From assembly GCA_006226375.1 (NCBI GenBank), contig SBHC01000054.1, positions 167,331 through 231,330 of the forward strand: 64,000 bases of DNA. The letters are read 5' to 3'. Source of the stretch: Deltaproteobacteria bacterium (lineage in GTDB: Bacteria > Myxococcota_C > UBA6777). The stretch's first letter is position 1; the number at the start of each line of letters is the position of its first letter. The notes beneath the pieces are model-generated. The model was not told the origin of the DNA, searched no databases, and worked only from the letters and a program-made list of their open reading frames with translations. The position numbers were made by a program, and so were the translations under genes. Shown one piece after another: positions 18,145-28,368 of the stretch.

Positions 18145-18600
18145 ATGGGATTCTTTGACCATGTCTTTGACGAAACGTGGAAACTGGAAGAGCAGGACAC
18201 ATCCCTGAACGCTGAAGAAGCGTTCGCGGCCGTTGCGATCGCCATGTCTGCTGTTGACGGCAACATCGATGATGTAGAGATCGACAACCTCGTGACATAC
18301 CTTCGGCGCATGCGGCTGTTTCGCGACTACGAGACCCAACACTTTGTGGCGCTGTTTGAAAGACTCCTCCGGCTCCTCCATCAGGAAGGTCCAGAACAGC
18401 TGGCCGTCCTCGCAGAAGAGGCCCTCCCCGAATCGTTGCGCGCCACAGCCTTCGCCCTTTCGTTGGATGTAGCTCTTGCAGACGGTGTGATCACCGAAGA
18501 AGAGAAAAAGATGATCCAGCACCTTCGAGTCGCTCTGAACATTGAAGAAGAACTCGCCCTGAAAATAGCCGACGTCATGCTCATCAAAAACCGCGGCTGA
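18145..18600 (+). CDS. TerB-like protein (tellurite-resistance TerB / DjlA-type helical domain)
   Basis: 151 residues, mostly helical and acidic. The pattern EAFAAVAIAMSAVDGNIDDVEI followed later by LDVALADGVITEEEKKMI is the duplicated VDGxIxxxE / ADGxxxxEE signature of TerB-like domains, which often bind metal at membrane-associated stress complexes. Start at 18145 is preferred because GGAG lies 7 bases upstream; an in-frame TTG at 18121 adds eight residues without support. The next gene starts 11 bases after the stop, with its ribosome site touching this stop codon, so the two are almost certainly co-transcribed. The exact role is not known. Confidence 0.75.
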   Translation: MGFFDHVFDETWKLEEQDTSLNAEEAFAAVAIAMSAVDGNIDDVEIDNLVTYLRRMRLFRDYETQHFVALFERLLRLLHQEGPEQLAVLAEEALPESLRATAFALSLDVALADGVITEEEKKMIQHLRVALNIEEELALKIADVMLIKNRG

Positions 18601-18611
18601 GGAAACCTTGC

Positions 18612-21578
18612 ATGAGCAAAGCATCGCGGAAGAAGCGGAAACGTCAACGCAAAACCTCATTCACCCCCAAACCGGTGACCGGAAGCCACATCACGCTCCA
18701 CTTTCGAGCGAGTGAGACACCACGCGAAACGGTCGAATACTGGCTGACCGATCTGGAACACCTTCGCGAGGCCCTGCTTCAGCTCTTACCGTCACTTCAA
18801 GACCCAGGTCACATGCACCTCACCTTGGGAACCGCGTCAGCTCCAACCTCGGAAGAGCACAATCTCTGGCCCGAACCTGCCCATGACCTGCAGACGTTAC
18901 AAAACACCTTTGTGATGGCGTGGCTTCATGCTGCGATGGGACTCTCCCAGAACGAGCAACCCTCTCCGTTCTTGGTGGAAGGCTTAACGTTGGTGGCTGA
19001 CGAACAAGCCCATGGTTTTGACCCAACAGCGCCAGACGTCCAGCTCGCTCATTGGTTGACCGACACACCTCTTCCTCCGCTGTCGTCGCTTTGGACTCAA
19101 AGCAGCGGCACACGCATTGTCATGCGCCCAAGACTGGCCCGCGCGTTTGTTGTGATGCTGCTCCAACACAAAAACAACAACGAACTCCAGCGTTGGCTGG
19201 AGGGCAGCGTGACCACAGAGCTTCCCGACTTGGTCCAGCAGCTGCGAGGCCAAGACCTCACAAACTTGGAACAAGAGTGGCACCGGTTCGTCCACCAAGA
19301 GCCGCCCGCTTCCTTGACGTTGTCTGGAGTTCTGCGTCGCACCTTCCGCTATTGGCGACCCCACGGCAAGCTCGCCACGCTGTTGCTGTTGATGCTGTTT
19401 GTGCAACAGCTCTTTCATGCCTTGTTTGCGTTTGGGCTGAAAGCGGTTGTGGACGCGATACAGCTTGGAGCATCCATCGCGTTTGAGCGCGTGATCCTTG
19501 TCCTTTGCTCTGTCTATGTTGCCGCTGCGCTCGCCAGCATCTACGGGGAAAAGCTCACAGCCCAGATCTCATCCCGCATCCTGCACAACCTGCGGACGCA
19601 GATGTTTTTGGCGCTGCAGAAGATGTCGAGCGACTTCTACCGGCGGTTTAAGGTCAGCGAGGTGCTCGCCCGGTTCACTGGGGATCTCGACATCCTAAAG
19701 CAAACCTTAAGCCGTCGCGTGGTGGCGACCTTAACAAGCAGCGTGGGTTTGTTCCTTCATGTGCCTTTGCTGTTCTACTTTGAATGGAGACTGGCACTCA
19801 TCACATTAATCTCGTTCCCGGTGGTCCTGGGTTTGAGCCGTTGGTTGGTGCCTCGTGCAGCCGAGGCACGCTACCGTCGTCGAAAACGCGAAGGCGAGTT
19901 GCTCTTTACTGTGCAAGAGAACATCCAGGCCCACTCCGTCATCCAGGGATACAGCCTGCAAGATCAAAACACAGTCAAGTTTCAGCAACAGCTGGATGAT
20001 GTCTCCGAGGAGTCAGTCCAGGCCGACTTTCTTGTGGGTATGGTTGGGGTGGTGGCAGGGATGTCTGTGCTTCTCACTCAACTCGTGATCGCTCTAAGTG
20101 GCGCCCACCTTGCCCTCAACAATGTGGTCACGGCCGGGACCCTCGTTGCGTTCTTAACCCTGCTCACCAAGGTCTCTCGGGATACCTTTGAACTCGCCAA
20201 GAACGTGATGCCCGATCTCATCCGCGCGTCCACAGGCTTGCAGCGCATTGAGGAAGTCTTTGCACAGGCACCTCTCATTCAAGAGCACCCCGAACCTGTA
20301 CAACTGAGTCCCTTGCAAAACACCATTGAGTTTCATGATGTAACGTTCAGCTACAACGGAGAGAGGCTGACCTTATCCCCTGTCAACCTCACCCTGCGGA
20401 AAGGTAGCTATGTCGCCATCGTTGGCCCCAGCGGTGCAGGCAAAAGCAGCCTATTGAACCTACTCCTTCGCTTCTACGACCCCAGCACCGGTCACATCGA
20501 CATCGACGGCGTGAACATACGCAAGGCGTCGCTCAGTTCCCTACGGCAACACATTGGGATGGTCTTCCAAGACAACTACTTGTTCTCCGCAAGCTTGCGG
20601 GACAACATTCGCGTGGTGCAGCCCGACGCGTCCGATGACGAGGTGGAAGAAGCAGCCCGCGCCGCAGAGATCCACACCTTCATCCAAAACCTTCCACGAG
20701 GCTACGATACACGTGTGGGTGAAGGCAGCATCACCCTCTCAGCCGGCCAGATACAGCGCATCGCCATCGCCCGAGCGATGCTACGGCGGCCCTCGATCTT
20801 GTTGTTGGACGAGGTCACATCCTCGCTCGACCCCGAGACCGAAGTCGCCCTTTACAAGACCTTCCAACGGTTGGCAGTGGACCGCACCATCCTCCACGTG
20901 ACACACAGGCTGGCGTTTGCCCGAAACGCCGATCGCATCGTGGTGTTCCGCGAGGGCCAATTGGTCGAAGAGGGCAACCACAGCGAACTTCTTCGAGACA
21001 GCGAGGTGTACGCCGAACTCTGGGACAAGCAAACCGGATTTGTCGTGAGCCACGACGGTCGCCACGCCCAGGTCGAGGCCAAGCGCCTTCGAAAGCTCCC
21101 TCTGTTCCGCAACCTCTCGGAGAAAAGCTGGCTCAACCGACTGGCCCAGTCGTTTCGTTCTGAATTTTACGATGCGGGCGAAGTCATCGCGGCCCAAGGT
21201 CAACCTTGTCAAAAGTTCTTCATCATCGCCCGCGGCCGGGTGGAAGTGCTTCAAGCTGGCTACGTGAAAGCCGAACGCAAGCTCAACGTGCTGGAAACAG
21301 GCGACTACTTTGGCATCTTGCCCTTGCTGCTCAGCGAACCATTGGGGACAAGCTTTCGCGCCCTGGAACCCTGCTTGCTTTTGGTCCTCCCGAGGGATCT
21401 GTTTTTCAGCATGATACGCCGCTCTCCAGAGATCGCGCAGGCCGTGAACCGGATGAAGAAAGAGCGGTATCTGGAGCAATTGTTTGGCCCACGCTCAGCC
21501 CGCCCCGAACGAACAGAGGCGGAGTTATCCATGACAGCCCATGAGTTACTTGGTTTGCCGGAAAAGGAAAGTGCCTAG
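18612..21578 (+). CDS. ABC exporter with degenerate peptidase-like N-terminus and C-terminal cNMP-binding domain
   Basis: 988 residues. Residues ~20-235 resemble a gluzincin (peptidase MA-like) domain: H106 and PFLVEGL with E123 are present, but no HExxH remains, so it is probably inactive. Residues ~243-560 are a type-1 ABC exporter membrane domain. The nucleotide-binding domain has Walker A GPSGAGKSS (~605), signature LSAGQ (~709), Walker B ILLLDEV (~733) and an H-loop (VTHR). Residues ~830-960 are a cyclic-nucleotide-binding/Crp-like beta-barrel (FIIARGRVEVL, GDYFGILPLL). As a half-transporter it should act as a homodimer. GAGGAAACC precedes the ATG. The preceding TerB-like gene is probably a partner. 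Substrate unknown. Confidence 0.9.
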   Translation: MSKASRKKRKRQRKTSFTPKPVTGSHITLHFRASETPRETVEYWLTDLEHLREALLQLLPSLQDPGHMHLTLGTASAPTSEEHNLWPEPAHDLQTLQNTFVMAWLHAAMGLSQNEQPSPFLVEGLTLVADEQAHGFDPTAPDVQLAHWLTDTPLPPLSSLWTQSSGTRIVMRPRLARAFVVMLLQHKNNNELQRWLEGSVTTELPDLVQQLRGQDLTNLEQEWHRFVHQEPPASLTLSGVLRRTFRYWRPHGKLATLLLLMLFVQQLFHALFAFGLKAVVDAIQLGASIAFERVILVLCSVYVAAALASIYGEKLTAQISSRILHNLRTQMFLALQKMSSDFYRRFKVSEVLARFTGDLDILKQTLSRRVVATLTSSVGLFLHVPLLFYFEWRLALITLISFPVVLGLSRWLVPRAAEARYRRRKREGELLFTVQENIQAHSVIQGYSLQDQNTVKFQQQLDDVSEESVQADFLVGMVGVVAGMSVLLTQLVIALSGAHLALNNVVTAGTLVAFLTLLTKVSRDTFELAKNVMPDLIRASTGLQRIEEVFAQAPLIQEHPEPVQLSPLQNTIEFHDVTFSYNGERLTLSPVNLTLRKGSYVAIVGPSGAGKSSLLNLLLRFYDPSTGHIDIDGVNIRKASLSSLRQHIGMVFQDNYLFSASLRDNIRVVQPDASDDEVEEAARAAEIHTFIQNLPRGYDTRVGEGSITLSAGQIQRIAIARAMLRRPSILLLDEVTSSLDPETEVALYKTFQRLAVDRTILHVTHRLAFARNADRIVVFREGQLVEEGNHSELLRDSEVYAELWDKQTGFVVSHDGRHAQVEAKRLRKLPLFRNLSEKSWLNRLAQSFRSEFYDAGEVIAAQGQPCQKFFIIARGRVEVLQAGYVKAERKLNVLETGDYFGILPLLLSEPLGTSFRALEPCLLLVLPRDLFFSMIRRSPEIAQAVNRMKKERYLEQLFGPRSARPERTEAELSMTAHELLGLPEKESA

Positions 21579-21723
21579 AGCGCCGACCGCCTTGAAGAGA
21601 GACAAAAGCACCAAACAACGCGCAAAGCCTTGAGGCTCGAGGACTTCCCACCCTCTCTACGTTTTTACACTCGACAAAAGGGAAAATTTAAGTCATACCC
21701 ATCTGAATTTTTGATGGAGGGAT

Positions 21724-21743
21724 GCGACAATTCACGTTGTTGC
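21724..21743. promoter_or_regulatory. Inverted repeat upstream of speA
   Basis: GCGACAA-TTCACG-TTGTTGC pairs in six of seven positions and lies about 95 bases before the speA start. It is a possible leader hairpin or operator. No regulator-family match was recognised. Confidence 0.25.
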
Positions 21744-21837
21744 TGTACCTATTTAAGTGAAATCATGGAACGTCTTTCCCAAGCAAGACGCCTGGTCCGA
21801 GAGAATGCTTGGCAAGAAGACGATGGAGAGCAAACGT

Positions 21838-23757
21838 ATGGCAGAGTGGAGCATTGCTCAAGCCCGTAACCTGTACAACATTCCTTACTGGAGCCAGGGC
21901 TACTTTGACATCAACCAAGAAGGCGAAGTGGTTGTAAAGCCGCGCCTCCGAGATCCCAAGAGCAAGGTATCCTTGCCTCATCTCGCCCAATTGCTCTCCC
22001 AAGAGGGCGTCTCGTTGCCGGCGCTGGTACGATTTCCGGATATCCTTCAAGATCGCGTAAACCGACTGTGCAAGTCGTTCAACCGCGCCATCAAAGAAGC
22101 AGAGTACGAAGGCGACTACCTCGCCATCTACCCCATTAAGGTCAACCAGCAACGCAGCGTGGTCCAGGAACTCCTCCAGAGTGACGCGGCTCGCAAGACC
22201 CGACAGCTTGGGATGGAAGCTGGCTCTAAGCCTGAACTCCTCGCGGTGCTGGCCATGGCCCACCGAGCCAGCTCCGTGATTGTTTGCAACGGCTACAAAG
22301 ATCGTGAGTACATTCGCCTTGCCTTGATCGGCGAAAAGCTCGGTCACACCGTGTACATCGTTCTGGAAAAGTTGTCCGAGTTAAAACTTGTCCTGCAAGA
22401 AGCCGAACGACTCAACGTTCGCCCTCGACTGGGCCTTCGCGCCCGCCTGGCTTCCCAGGTCAAGAGCAACTGGAAAGCCAGCAGCGGAGAGAAATCCAAG
22501 TTTGGTTTGTCTGCTTCCCAGATCTTTGAAGCCGTGGATTATCTCAAAGAATTTGAGCTATTGGACGCTCTCCAGTTGATTCACTTCCACCTCGGCTCTC
22601 AGATCGTCAACATCCGAGACATCCGACGCAGCGTGACAGAGTGCGCCCACATCTACGCAGAACTCCGCGACCTTGGGCTGAACATTCAATGTGTGGATGT
22701 CGGTGGTGGTCTGGCTGTGGATTACGAAGGAACAAGGAGCCAAAGCTCCTGCTCCATGAACTACAGCCTTGATGAGTACGCGAACAACATCATCTATACG
22801 ATGCGCGACATCTGCAACGAACGGGAACTGCCCATGCCCCGAATCATCTCGGAGTCTGGCCGCTCGTTGACCGCTCACCACGCCGTGCTGATCACCGATG
22901 TCCAAGGCATCGAGCGGTACCGACCGAAAGATCCAACCGAGCCCGAGCCCGACGCACACAAGCTGCTGCACAACATGTGGGAGTCGTGGGTCGAGTTGCA
23001 AGAAGGGGTTGACTCTCGTGCGATCGTTGAGATGTACAACGACGCACAAAGTGACCTCGCCGAGGCCCACACCTTGTTCTCCATGGGTATCATGCGACTC
23101 ACCGAGCGCGCCTGGATCGAACAAGCCAACATGCGGATCTGCTACGAACTCTCAGGCAAGCTCACACCCAAGAATCGGGCCCACCGCGGCCTGATCGACG
23201 AACTGAACGAAAAGCTCGCTGACAAATTGTTCATTAACTTCTCGCTGTTCCAGTCACTGCCTGACGCCTGGAGCATCGATCAGATCTTCCCAGTGCTGCC
23301 ACTCTCAGGCTTGGATCGCAAGCCCGATCGTCGCGCTGTGCTGCTTGACATCACCTGCGATTCCGATGGTATTATCGACCAGTACGTCGACGGTCAGGGG
23401 ATTGAAACCACGTTGCCAGTTCCTTCGTGGGAGCCCGAGTCTCCTTACCTCGTGGGCTTTTTCCTCGTGGGCGCCTACCAAGAGATCTTGGGCGATATGC
23501 ACAATCTCTTTGGAGACACCGACACCATCGTCGCGCACATTGGTGAAGAGGGCGAGGTCGAGTTGCATGACTTTATGCCCGGCGACACCGTGGAAGATGT
23601 GCTTCGGTACGTCAATTTGGATCCCAACCGGTTTCTCCAGGTCTACCGTCAAATGGTTCGCACCAAGCTGCCAGTTCACGAACGCCGAGAGATTCTGGCG
23701 GAGCTGGAAGCGGGCCTTCGTGGCTATACCTACCTGGAAGATATATGGGAAGACTAA
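21838..23757 (+). CDS. speA: Biosynthetic arginine decarboxylase
   Basis: 639 residues, about the usual length of the biosynthetic (SpeA) type in the alanine-racemase-fold PLP family. It converts arginine to agmatine plus CO2. The PLP lysine lies in YPIKVNQQR (K101). [24 protein letters not shown]-like and [11 protein letters not shown] motifs are intact, and the second-subunit catalytic Cys is in DITCDSDG (C507). The start at 21838 has GGAGAG seven bases upstream; longer in-frame starts (21757 GTG, 21805) would add residues with no family match. speD follows after 42 bases, so an operon is likely. No agmatinase or agmatine deiminase gene lies nearby. Confidence 0.97.
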   Translation: MAEWSIAQARNLYNIPYWSQGYFDINQEGEVVVKPRLRDPKSKVSLPHLAQLLSQEGVSLPALVRFPDILQDRVNRLCKSFNRAIKEAEYEGDYLAIYPIKVNQQRSVVQELLQSDAARKTRQLGMEAGSKPELLAVLAMAHRASSVIVCNGYKDREYIRLALIGEKLGHTVYIVLEKLSELKLVLQEAERLNVRPRLGLRARLASQVKSNWKASSGEKSKFGLSASQIFEAVDYLKEFELLDALQLIHFHLGSQIVNIRDIRRSVTECAHIYAELRDLGLNIQCVDVGGGLAVDYEGTRSQSSCSMNYSLDEYANNIIYTMRDICNERELPMPRIISESGRSLTAHHAVLITDVQGIERYRPKDPTEPEPDAHKLLHNMWESWVELQEGVDSRAIVEMYNDAQSDLAEAHTLFSMGIMRLTERAWIEQANMRICYELSGKLTPKNRAHRGLIDELNEKLADKLFINFSLFQSLPDAWSIDQIFPVLPLSGLDRKPDRRAVLLDITCDSDGIIDQYVDGQGIETTLPVPSWEPESPYLVGFFLVGAYQEILGDMHNLFGDTDTIVAHIGEEGEVELHDFMPGDTVEDVLRYVNLDPNRFLQVYRQMVRTKLPVHERREILAELEAGLRGYTYLEDIWED

Positions 23758-23799
23758 GGGAGGCGATAAGAGCCTTCAAGGTCACACCGGAGTAACAAC

Positions 23800-24729
23800 G
23801 TGTTCTTTGAAGGCTCGGAGAAAAAAGTTGAAGTGACCGTCACAGAACATGCTCCCAACCTACGCTCTCTGGGACATGACTTCTGGACTGACATTGTCGA
23901 ACACTCCCGAGCTGAGATTATCTCCTCCTCCCACAACGACGCATGTGACGCCTACGTCCTCAGTGAATCAAGCCTGTTTGTCTGGGATCGCCGGTTCCTT
24001 ATGATTACCTGCGGAGAGACCACGCTCGTTGATGGGGTCCTTCGGTTTCTCCAAGAGATCTCTGCAAGCAACATCGCGCTGGTTCGCTACCAACGAAAGA
24101 ACGAATACCGCCCTCGTCTTCAGCCTTCGAGCTTTGAGGACGACATCGCTCGCCTCCACCAGGTCCTTCCAGGCAAAGCCTTTCGTGTCGGTTACCTCGA
24201 CTCGCATTACTACAACATCTTCCACACAGCACATCCCTACCAGGCACACCCGGATGACACGGTCTGTGAGCTGCTGATGTACCACATTTGTGGCCCGGTG
24301 GCTGACTACCTCAAGCAGCAAGGTCAAACCCGAGAGGGCGTCCGAGAGCGGCTGCAGCTGCACAAACTCTTTGAAGGTTACCAGCTCGACGACCACGTGT
24401 TTGAGCCTGTTGGCTATTCACTCAACGCCATCCGCGGCCCGTTCTATGCGACCCTTCACGTGACCCCGCAGACCACCAACTCGTACGTCAGCTTTGAGAC
24501 AAACAACCCCTCTGACGCAGAAAACAACCACATCCTGAGCCGGCTGTTGGAACTCTTGCAGCCTGTAAGTTGGAACGTTATGGGATTCAACTGCCAACCT
24601 GTGATGCCCGAACGCCCCAACATGATGCGGCTGGGCGCCAACGAGTGGACCCTTGATTGTGGTTACCGCGTTCTGTACCATCACTACCAGCAGTCCGATC
24701 AGTGTGACGTCTACAGCTTCGATTTGTAA
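23800..24729 (+). CDS. speD: S-adenosylmethionine decarboxylase, eukaryote-type
   Basis: 309 residues. It matches the eukaryotic AdoMetDC family rather than the short bacterial SpeD forms. Self-cleavage would fall in YVLSESSLFV between Glu56 and Ser57, leaving a pyruvoyl group on Ser57. The catalytic Cys is in MITCGETTL (C71), and the GYSLN and ATLHVTP motifs carry the Ser and His needed for processing; SYVSFETN follows, as in animal enzymes. It supplies decarboxylated SAM, the aminopropyl donor. It starts with GTG, and GGAG lies seven bases upstream. The gene directly follows speA, but no aminopropyltransferase gene is seen in the window. Confidence 0.93.
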   Translation: MFFEGSEKKVEVTVTEHAPNLRSLGHDFWTDIVEHSRAEIISSSHNDACDAYVLSESSLFVWDRRFLMITCGETTLVDGVLRFLQEISASNIALVRYQRKNEYRPRLQPSSFEDDIARLHQVLPGKAFRVGYLDSHYYNIFHTAHPYQAHPDDTVCELLMYHICGPVADYLKQQGQTREGVRERLQLHKLFEGYQLDDHVFEPVGYSLNAIRGPFYATLHVTPQTTNSYVSFETNNPSDAENNHILSRLLELLQPVSWNVMGFNCQPVMPERPNMMRLGANEWTLDCGYRVLYHHYQQSDQCDVYSFDL

Positions 24730-24836
24730 CGTGATGCTGCCCTGAAACATTCGGAACGCAAGCACACTGGCAGGTAGGGGGAACTTCGCTTGACGCCCCC
24801 GCGCCGCCGTCGACGATTCATCTTTGGAGGTACCGC

Positions 24837-26150
24837 ATGGAAGCGTACGCAACTGCGCTGTTGTATGCCATCCCTGGCTTCACCGTCCTTATGGCGATTG
24901 AGTTTTCCTACGGAGCCCTCACAGGCAAACAAACCTTCCGTATGATGGACTCTATCTCCAGCATTAGCTCAGGACTCACCAACATTATTAAAGACTCGCT
25001 GGGTCTGTTGGTGATCTTGATAAGCTATCCCTTCTTGTTGAAATACCTTGCGGTGTATAAGCTCCCCACCACGTGGTATGTGTTCTTGATTGCGTTTGTC
25101 GCCAAAGACTTTGCAAGTTACTGGGACCACCGCATGAACCACATGATCAATGGGTTTTGGAACCGTCATGTGATTCACCACAGCAGCGAAGAGTTCAACC
25201 TGCCTTGTGCGTTACGCCAGCCCATCTCTGTTATCTTTGGGTTCTTTCCGCTCTTCCTGCTGCCCGCCGCCATCGTTGGCGTTCCGTACAAAGTCATTGC
25301 GGTGATAGCCCCCATCCACCTGTTCCTGCAGTTTTGGTATCACACCAAGCATATTGGCAAGCTCGGCTTCCTCGAATACATCATCGTGACCCCTTCACAA
25401 CACAGGGTTCACCACGCCATCAACCCTGCGTACATCGACAAGAACTTCAGCGCCATCTTCTGCATTTGGGACCGAATGTTTGGCACGTTCCAAGAAGAAA
25501 TGGACGACGTCCCTCCAGTGTACGGCGTGCTCACTCCTGTCCGCACCTGGAACCCCATACGAATCAACTTCCAACACAACTGGAAGCTACTCAAAGACGC
25601 CTGGAACACACAAAGTTGGAAGGAACGATTTCAACTCTGGATTCGTCCCACAGGATACCGTCCCGACGATGTAAAGCAGCAATACACCTACGACTACATC
25701 GACGATGTGTACGCCTATGAGAAATACGACCCTCCTGCCACTCTGGGATTCAAGGTGGTTTCCTTTCTGCACATGGTATTCTCCGTCCTTTTGCTGCTTT
25801 GGATGTTTTACGCCTTTGGCAAACTAAGCTCTTACGAGTTGCTGCAGTACGGAGGACTCATCTTTGTGGGTGTATACGGCTACACCGCGATGATGGACGG
25901 AGACAGACTGGGACCTTGGGTTGAGACCCTTCGCGCAGGGTTCGGACTCTGGCTTCTTTACAGCAACGGACAATGGTTTGGTCTTGATAGCTTGCTCCCC
26001 GGTGGTAGCTACCTTGTGGCAAGTTACTTTGGCCTGACTCTGCTCGCGGCATGGTATTTTTACGCGACCGAAGAAGCATTTCGGCAAGGCAAGAAGCCAC
26101 CTCTGCCTGCACAACAAACCAACCTTCAACCCACAGCAGAACCTGGGTAA
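24837..26150 (+). CDS. Fatty acid hydroxylase / sterol desaturase family membrane protein
   Basis: 437 residues with several membrane segments and the three His boxes of the di-iron family: HRMNH (H98, H102), HVIHH (H111-H115) and HRVHH (H189-H193). Overall shape (long hydrophobic C-terminal part after the His-box core) resembles alkylglycerol monooxygenase/TMEM195 relatives. It probably hydroxylates or cleaves a lipid tail at the membrane; ether lipid, fatty acid and sterol are all possible substrates. GGAGG precedes the ATG with good spacing. The ceramidase-like lipoprotein follows after 37 bases. Confidence 0.85.
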   Translation: MEAYATALLYAIPGFTVLMAIEFSYGALTGKQTFRMMDSISSISSGLTNIIKDSLGLLVILISYPFLLKYLAVYKLPTTWYVFLIAFVAKDFASYWDHRMNHMINGFWNRHVIHHSSEEFNLPCALRQPISVIFGFFPLFLLPAAIVGVPYKVIAVIAPIHLFLQFWYHTKHIGKLGFLEYIIVTPSQHRVHHAINPAYIDKNFSAIFCIWDRMFGTFQEEMDDVPPVYGVLTPVRTWNPIRINFQHNWKLLKDAWNTQSWKERFQLWIRPTGYRPDDVKQQYTYDYIDDVYAYEKYDPPATLGFKVVSFLHMVFSVLLLLWMFYAFGKLSSYELLQYGGLIFVGVYGYTAMMDGDRLGPWVETLRAGFGLWLLYSNGQWFGLDSLLPGGSYLVASYFGLTLLAAWYFYATEEAFRQGKKPPLPAQQTNLQPTAEPG

Positions 26151-26187
26151 CAAAAATCGACGGCAAGCAAGTATAGCGGGAGAATGT

Positions 26188-28359
26188 ATGCGCAAGTCAT
26201 TGTTGTGGGTTCCAAGTATCATCCTAAGTGTGTGGCTCTCCTTTTCGATGGGCTTGGGCGTGGGTTGCAGTTCCAATCCAACAGGAGAAGGAAACACCCA
26301 AGAGTCCGCCGCAACAACAGACAGCGGCACCACTGATAAGTCTGCCCAGCCAGAAGCCCAACAAGAGGCATCGCCCGAGAAACCTATCGCAACGGTAGAT
26401 CCGGTCAAAGAAGGATACCAGGCGATCTGTCCAGGTGCTTCGGGATGTGTAAGCAACCAGGGTGCTCTGAAGGTGGGAGCCTCGGCTGTAAAGATAACAC
26501 CCCAACAGTACGAAGTGGCCCGCTGGTCGTACTTTCAGGAAGAAGGCTTCTGCCCACCACCCACACCCGACTCAGCGTATGGAGTCAAACGCTGTGGAGT
26601 CCTCCACGATGACGCCATCGAAGATCGAGCCGATTGCGGTCTGGACGGACTCTGTCCCCGCGACAACATTCGCACGCGGCTGTCATGCAAGGCCCCCAAC
26701 AAATGCCCCGAAGGCCTCACCTGCAACTCTTCAGACAATCGCTGCACCATCCCCTACCCTGGCCCCGACAAAGACGGCTCCGAAGGCGACGGTCTGCCCG
26801 ATTACTTCCTTGACTGCGGCAACGATCGCATCTGCCCCTGCCTCGACCCCAACGACAAGCCCGCTTATTACGGCGCCAACCAAACGTGCTTAAAGGGTCA
26901 CAAGCCCAACCCTGCGTACAAAGGCCCCGACCCAGATGGCTCCGAAGGAGACAAGGTCTTTCAAGCCATGTGGATGGGCGGCTTTGCGGGGAATCATCCG
27001 ATGCAGGGCTTCCACGACGACACCTGGTCTCGCGCCTTTGTCGTCGAAACAGGCGACACCACAGTGGCCATTGTTTCGGTCGATACCGTGGGTTTGTTCT
27101 TTGATGACATCGACAAAGCGCGCAAGCAAATCAAGCAAAAGCTTCCTCCAGGAAGCGTCGATTACATCCTGGTGTCATCAACGCATACCCACGAAGGCCC
27201 CGACACGATGGGGCAATGGGGTCCTCGCAAAAACGGCCTCCCCGCAGGCAGCGGACGCAACCAACCCTACCAAACCTGGATGTTGGACCGAATCGCCGAA
27301 TCCATCATACAAGCGTACAACAACCGTAAGCCCGCAACCCTCCGTGTAGGACGAACGCGAACAGGGGCAGCCGGGCTGGTCCGTGACACCCGCTATCCCT
27401 TCATCTTTGACGACACGCTCCTTGTCCTTCAAGCCAAAGACAGTAGTGGAGAAACCATCGCAACCATCGTCAACTGGGGCAATCACCCGGAAGTCCTCTC
27501 CGACATCAACAACTACAACTCTTCGGACTACTGTCACTACGTTCGTGAAGCCTTGGAGAAGGGGCTCGACGGCAAGGAAATCAAAGTCAAACCCCAAGGA
27601 GGCGTTGCCATCTTTGTGCAAGGAGCGCTGGGGGCTTTGATGGCTCCTTTGGGTCTCACGACCCCCGACCGCAACGGAGATGACATCAAGGGCTCAACCT
27701 GGGAGCGAGCACAAGCTCTCGGTCATCGCGTCGCAGGCTTCGCCCAAAAAGCGTTGGACGCCAGCCAGCCTGTAACCAACGCTGACGTTTCGTTGTGGGC
27801 CAAACCCGTTCGAGTGCGCGTCGACAACCGGGCGTTTCATGTGGCCTTCACCATCGGTCTGTTGGAGCGCCAGGGTGTTGGGTACGACCCTGACCTTCCC
27901 ATCAAAGAAGGAAACATTCCCAAGATCATGAGCGAAGTCGCGATGATTCGCGTGGGACCCGTTACATTCTACTCGATGCCAGGCGAGCTGGATCCCCAAA
28001 TCCTGGTCGGAGGCTACGACGGCTCCTACAGCCACGGCAACCCTCTCATCGATGACACAAAGTTCCCAGAGCTACGCCCCAAGATGGAGAAGAACGCTCC
28101 CAAAGGACCCTACCTCAAAGAACAAATCCCCGGTCAGTACAAGTTCATGGTGGGTTTGGGCAACGACGCGCTGGGTTACCTCCTTGCCCCCTGGAACTTT
28201 ACATTGAGCAAGGAGAACCCCTACTTTGAACAAGCCAAGGGTGACTACTACGAAGAGACCAACTCGCTCGGTCCGTACACAATTCCAACCCTGCTCGAAG
28301 CTTACAAAGACATCCTTCAACGTGCCAAGACGAGCGCCCCACCCTCCCCAACACCTTAA
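26188..28359 (+). CDS. Neutral/alkaline ceramidase-like lipoprotein
   Basis: 723 residues. The signal peptide ends LGVGC, then comes a Ser/Thr/Gln-rich linker. The core matches the N-terminal catalytic domain of neutral ceramidases: VGASAVKITP, FHDDTWSRAFVVE, VSVDTVG, STHTHEGPD (H333, H335, zinc) and WGNHPE. An insert of ~150 residues rich in Cys, with DKDGSEGDGLPD and DPDGSEGD calcium-loop-like segments, separates the first strand from the rest. Family members cleave the amide of ceramide; related alkaline hydrolases have other substrates. GGGAGAATGT precedes the ATG. The DUF2071 gene starts nine bases after the stop. Confidence 0.85.
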   Translation: MRKSLLWVPSIILSVWLSFSMGLGVGCSSNPTGEGNTQESAATTDSGTTDKSAQPEAQQEASPEKPIATVDPVKEGYQAICPGASGCVSNQGALKVGASAVKITPQQYEVARWSYFQEEGFCPPPTPDSAYGVKRCGVLHDDAIEDRADCGLDGLCPRDNIRTRLSCKAPNKCPEGLTCNSSDNRCTIPYPGPDKDGSEGDGLPDYFLDCGNDRICPCLDPNDKPAYYGANQTCLKGHKPNPAYKGPDPDGSEGDKVFQAMWMGGFAGNHPMQGFHDDTWSRAFVVETGDTTVAIVSVDTVGLFFDDIDKARKQIKQKLPPGSVDYILVSSTHTHEGPDTMGQWGPRKNGLPAGSGRNQPYQTWMLDRIAESIIQAYNNRKPATLRVGRTRTGAAGLVRDTRYPFIFDDTLLVLQAKDSSGETIATIVNWGNHPEVLSDINNYNSSDYCHYVREALEKGLDGKEIKVKPQGGVAIFVQGALGALMAPLGLTTPDRNGDDIKGSTWERAQALGHRVAGFAQKALDASQPVTNADVSLWAKPVRVRVDNRAFHVAFTIGLLERQGVGYDPDLPIKEGNIPKIMSEVAMIRVGPVTFYSMPGELDPQILVGGYDGSYSHGNPLIDDTKFPELRPKMEKNAPKGPYLKEQIPGQYKFMVGLGNDALGYLLAPWNFTLSKENPYFEQAKGDYYEETNSLGPYTIPTLLEAYKDILQRAKTSAPPSPTP

Positions 28360-28368
28360 GGGAACGTC

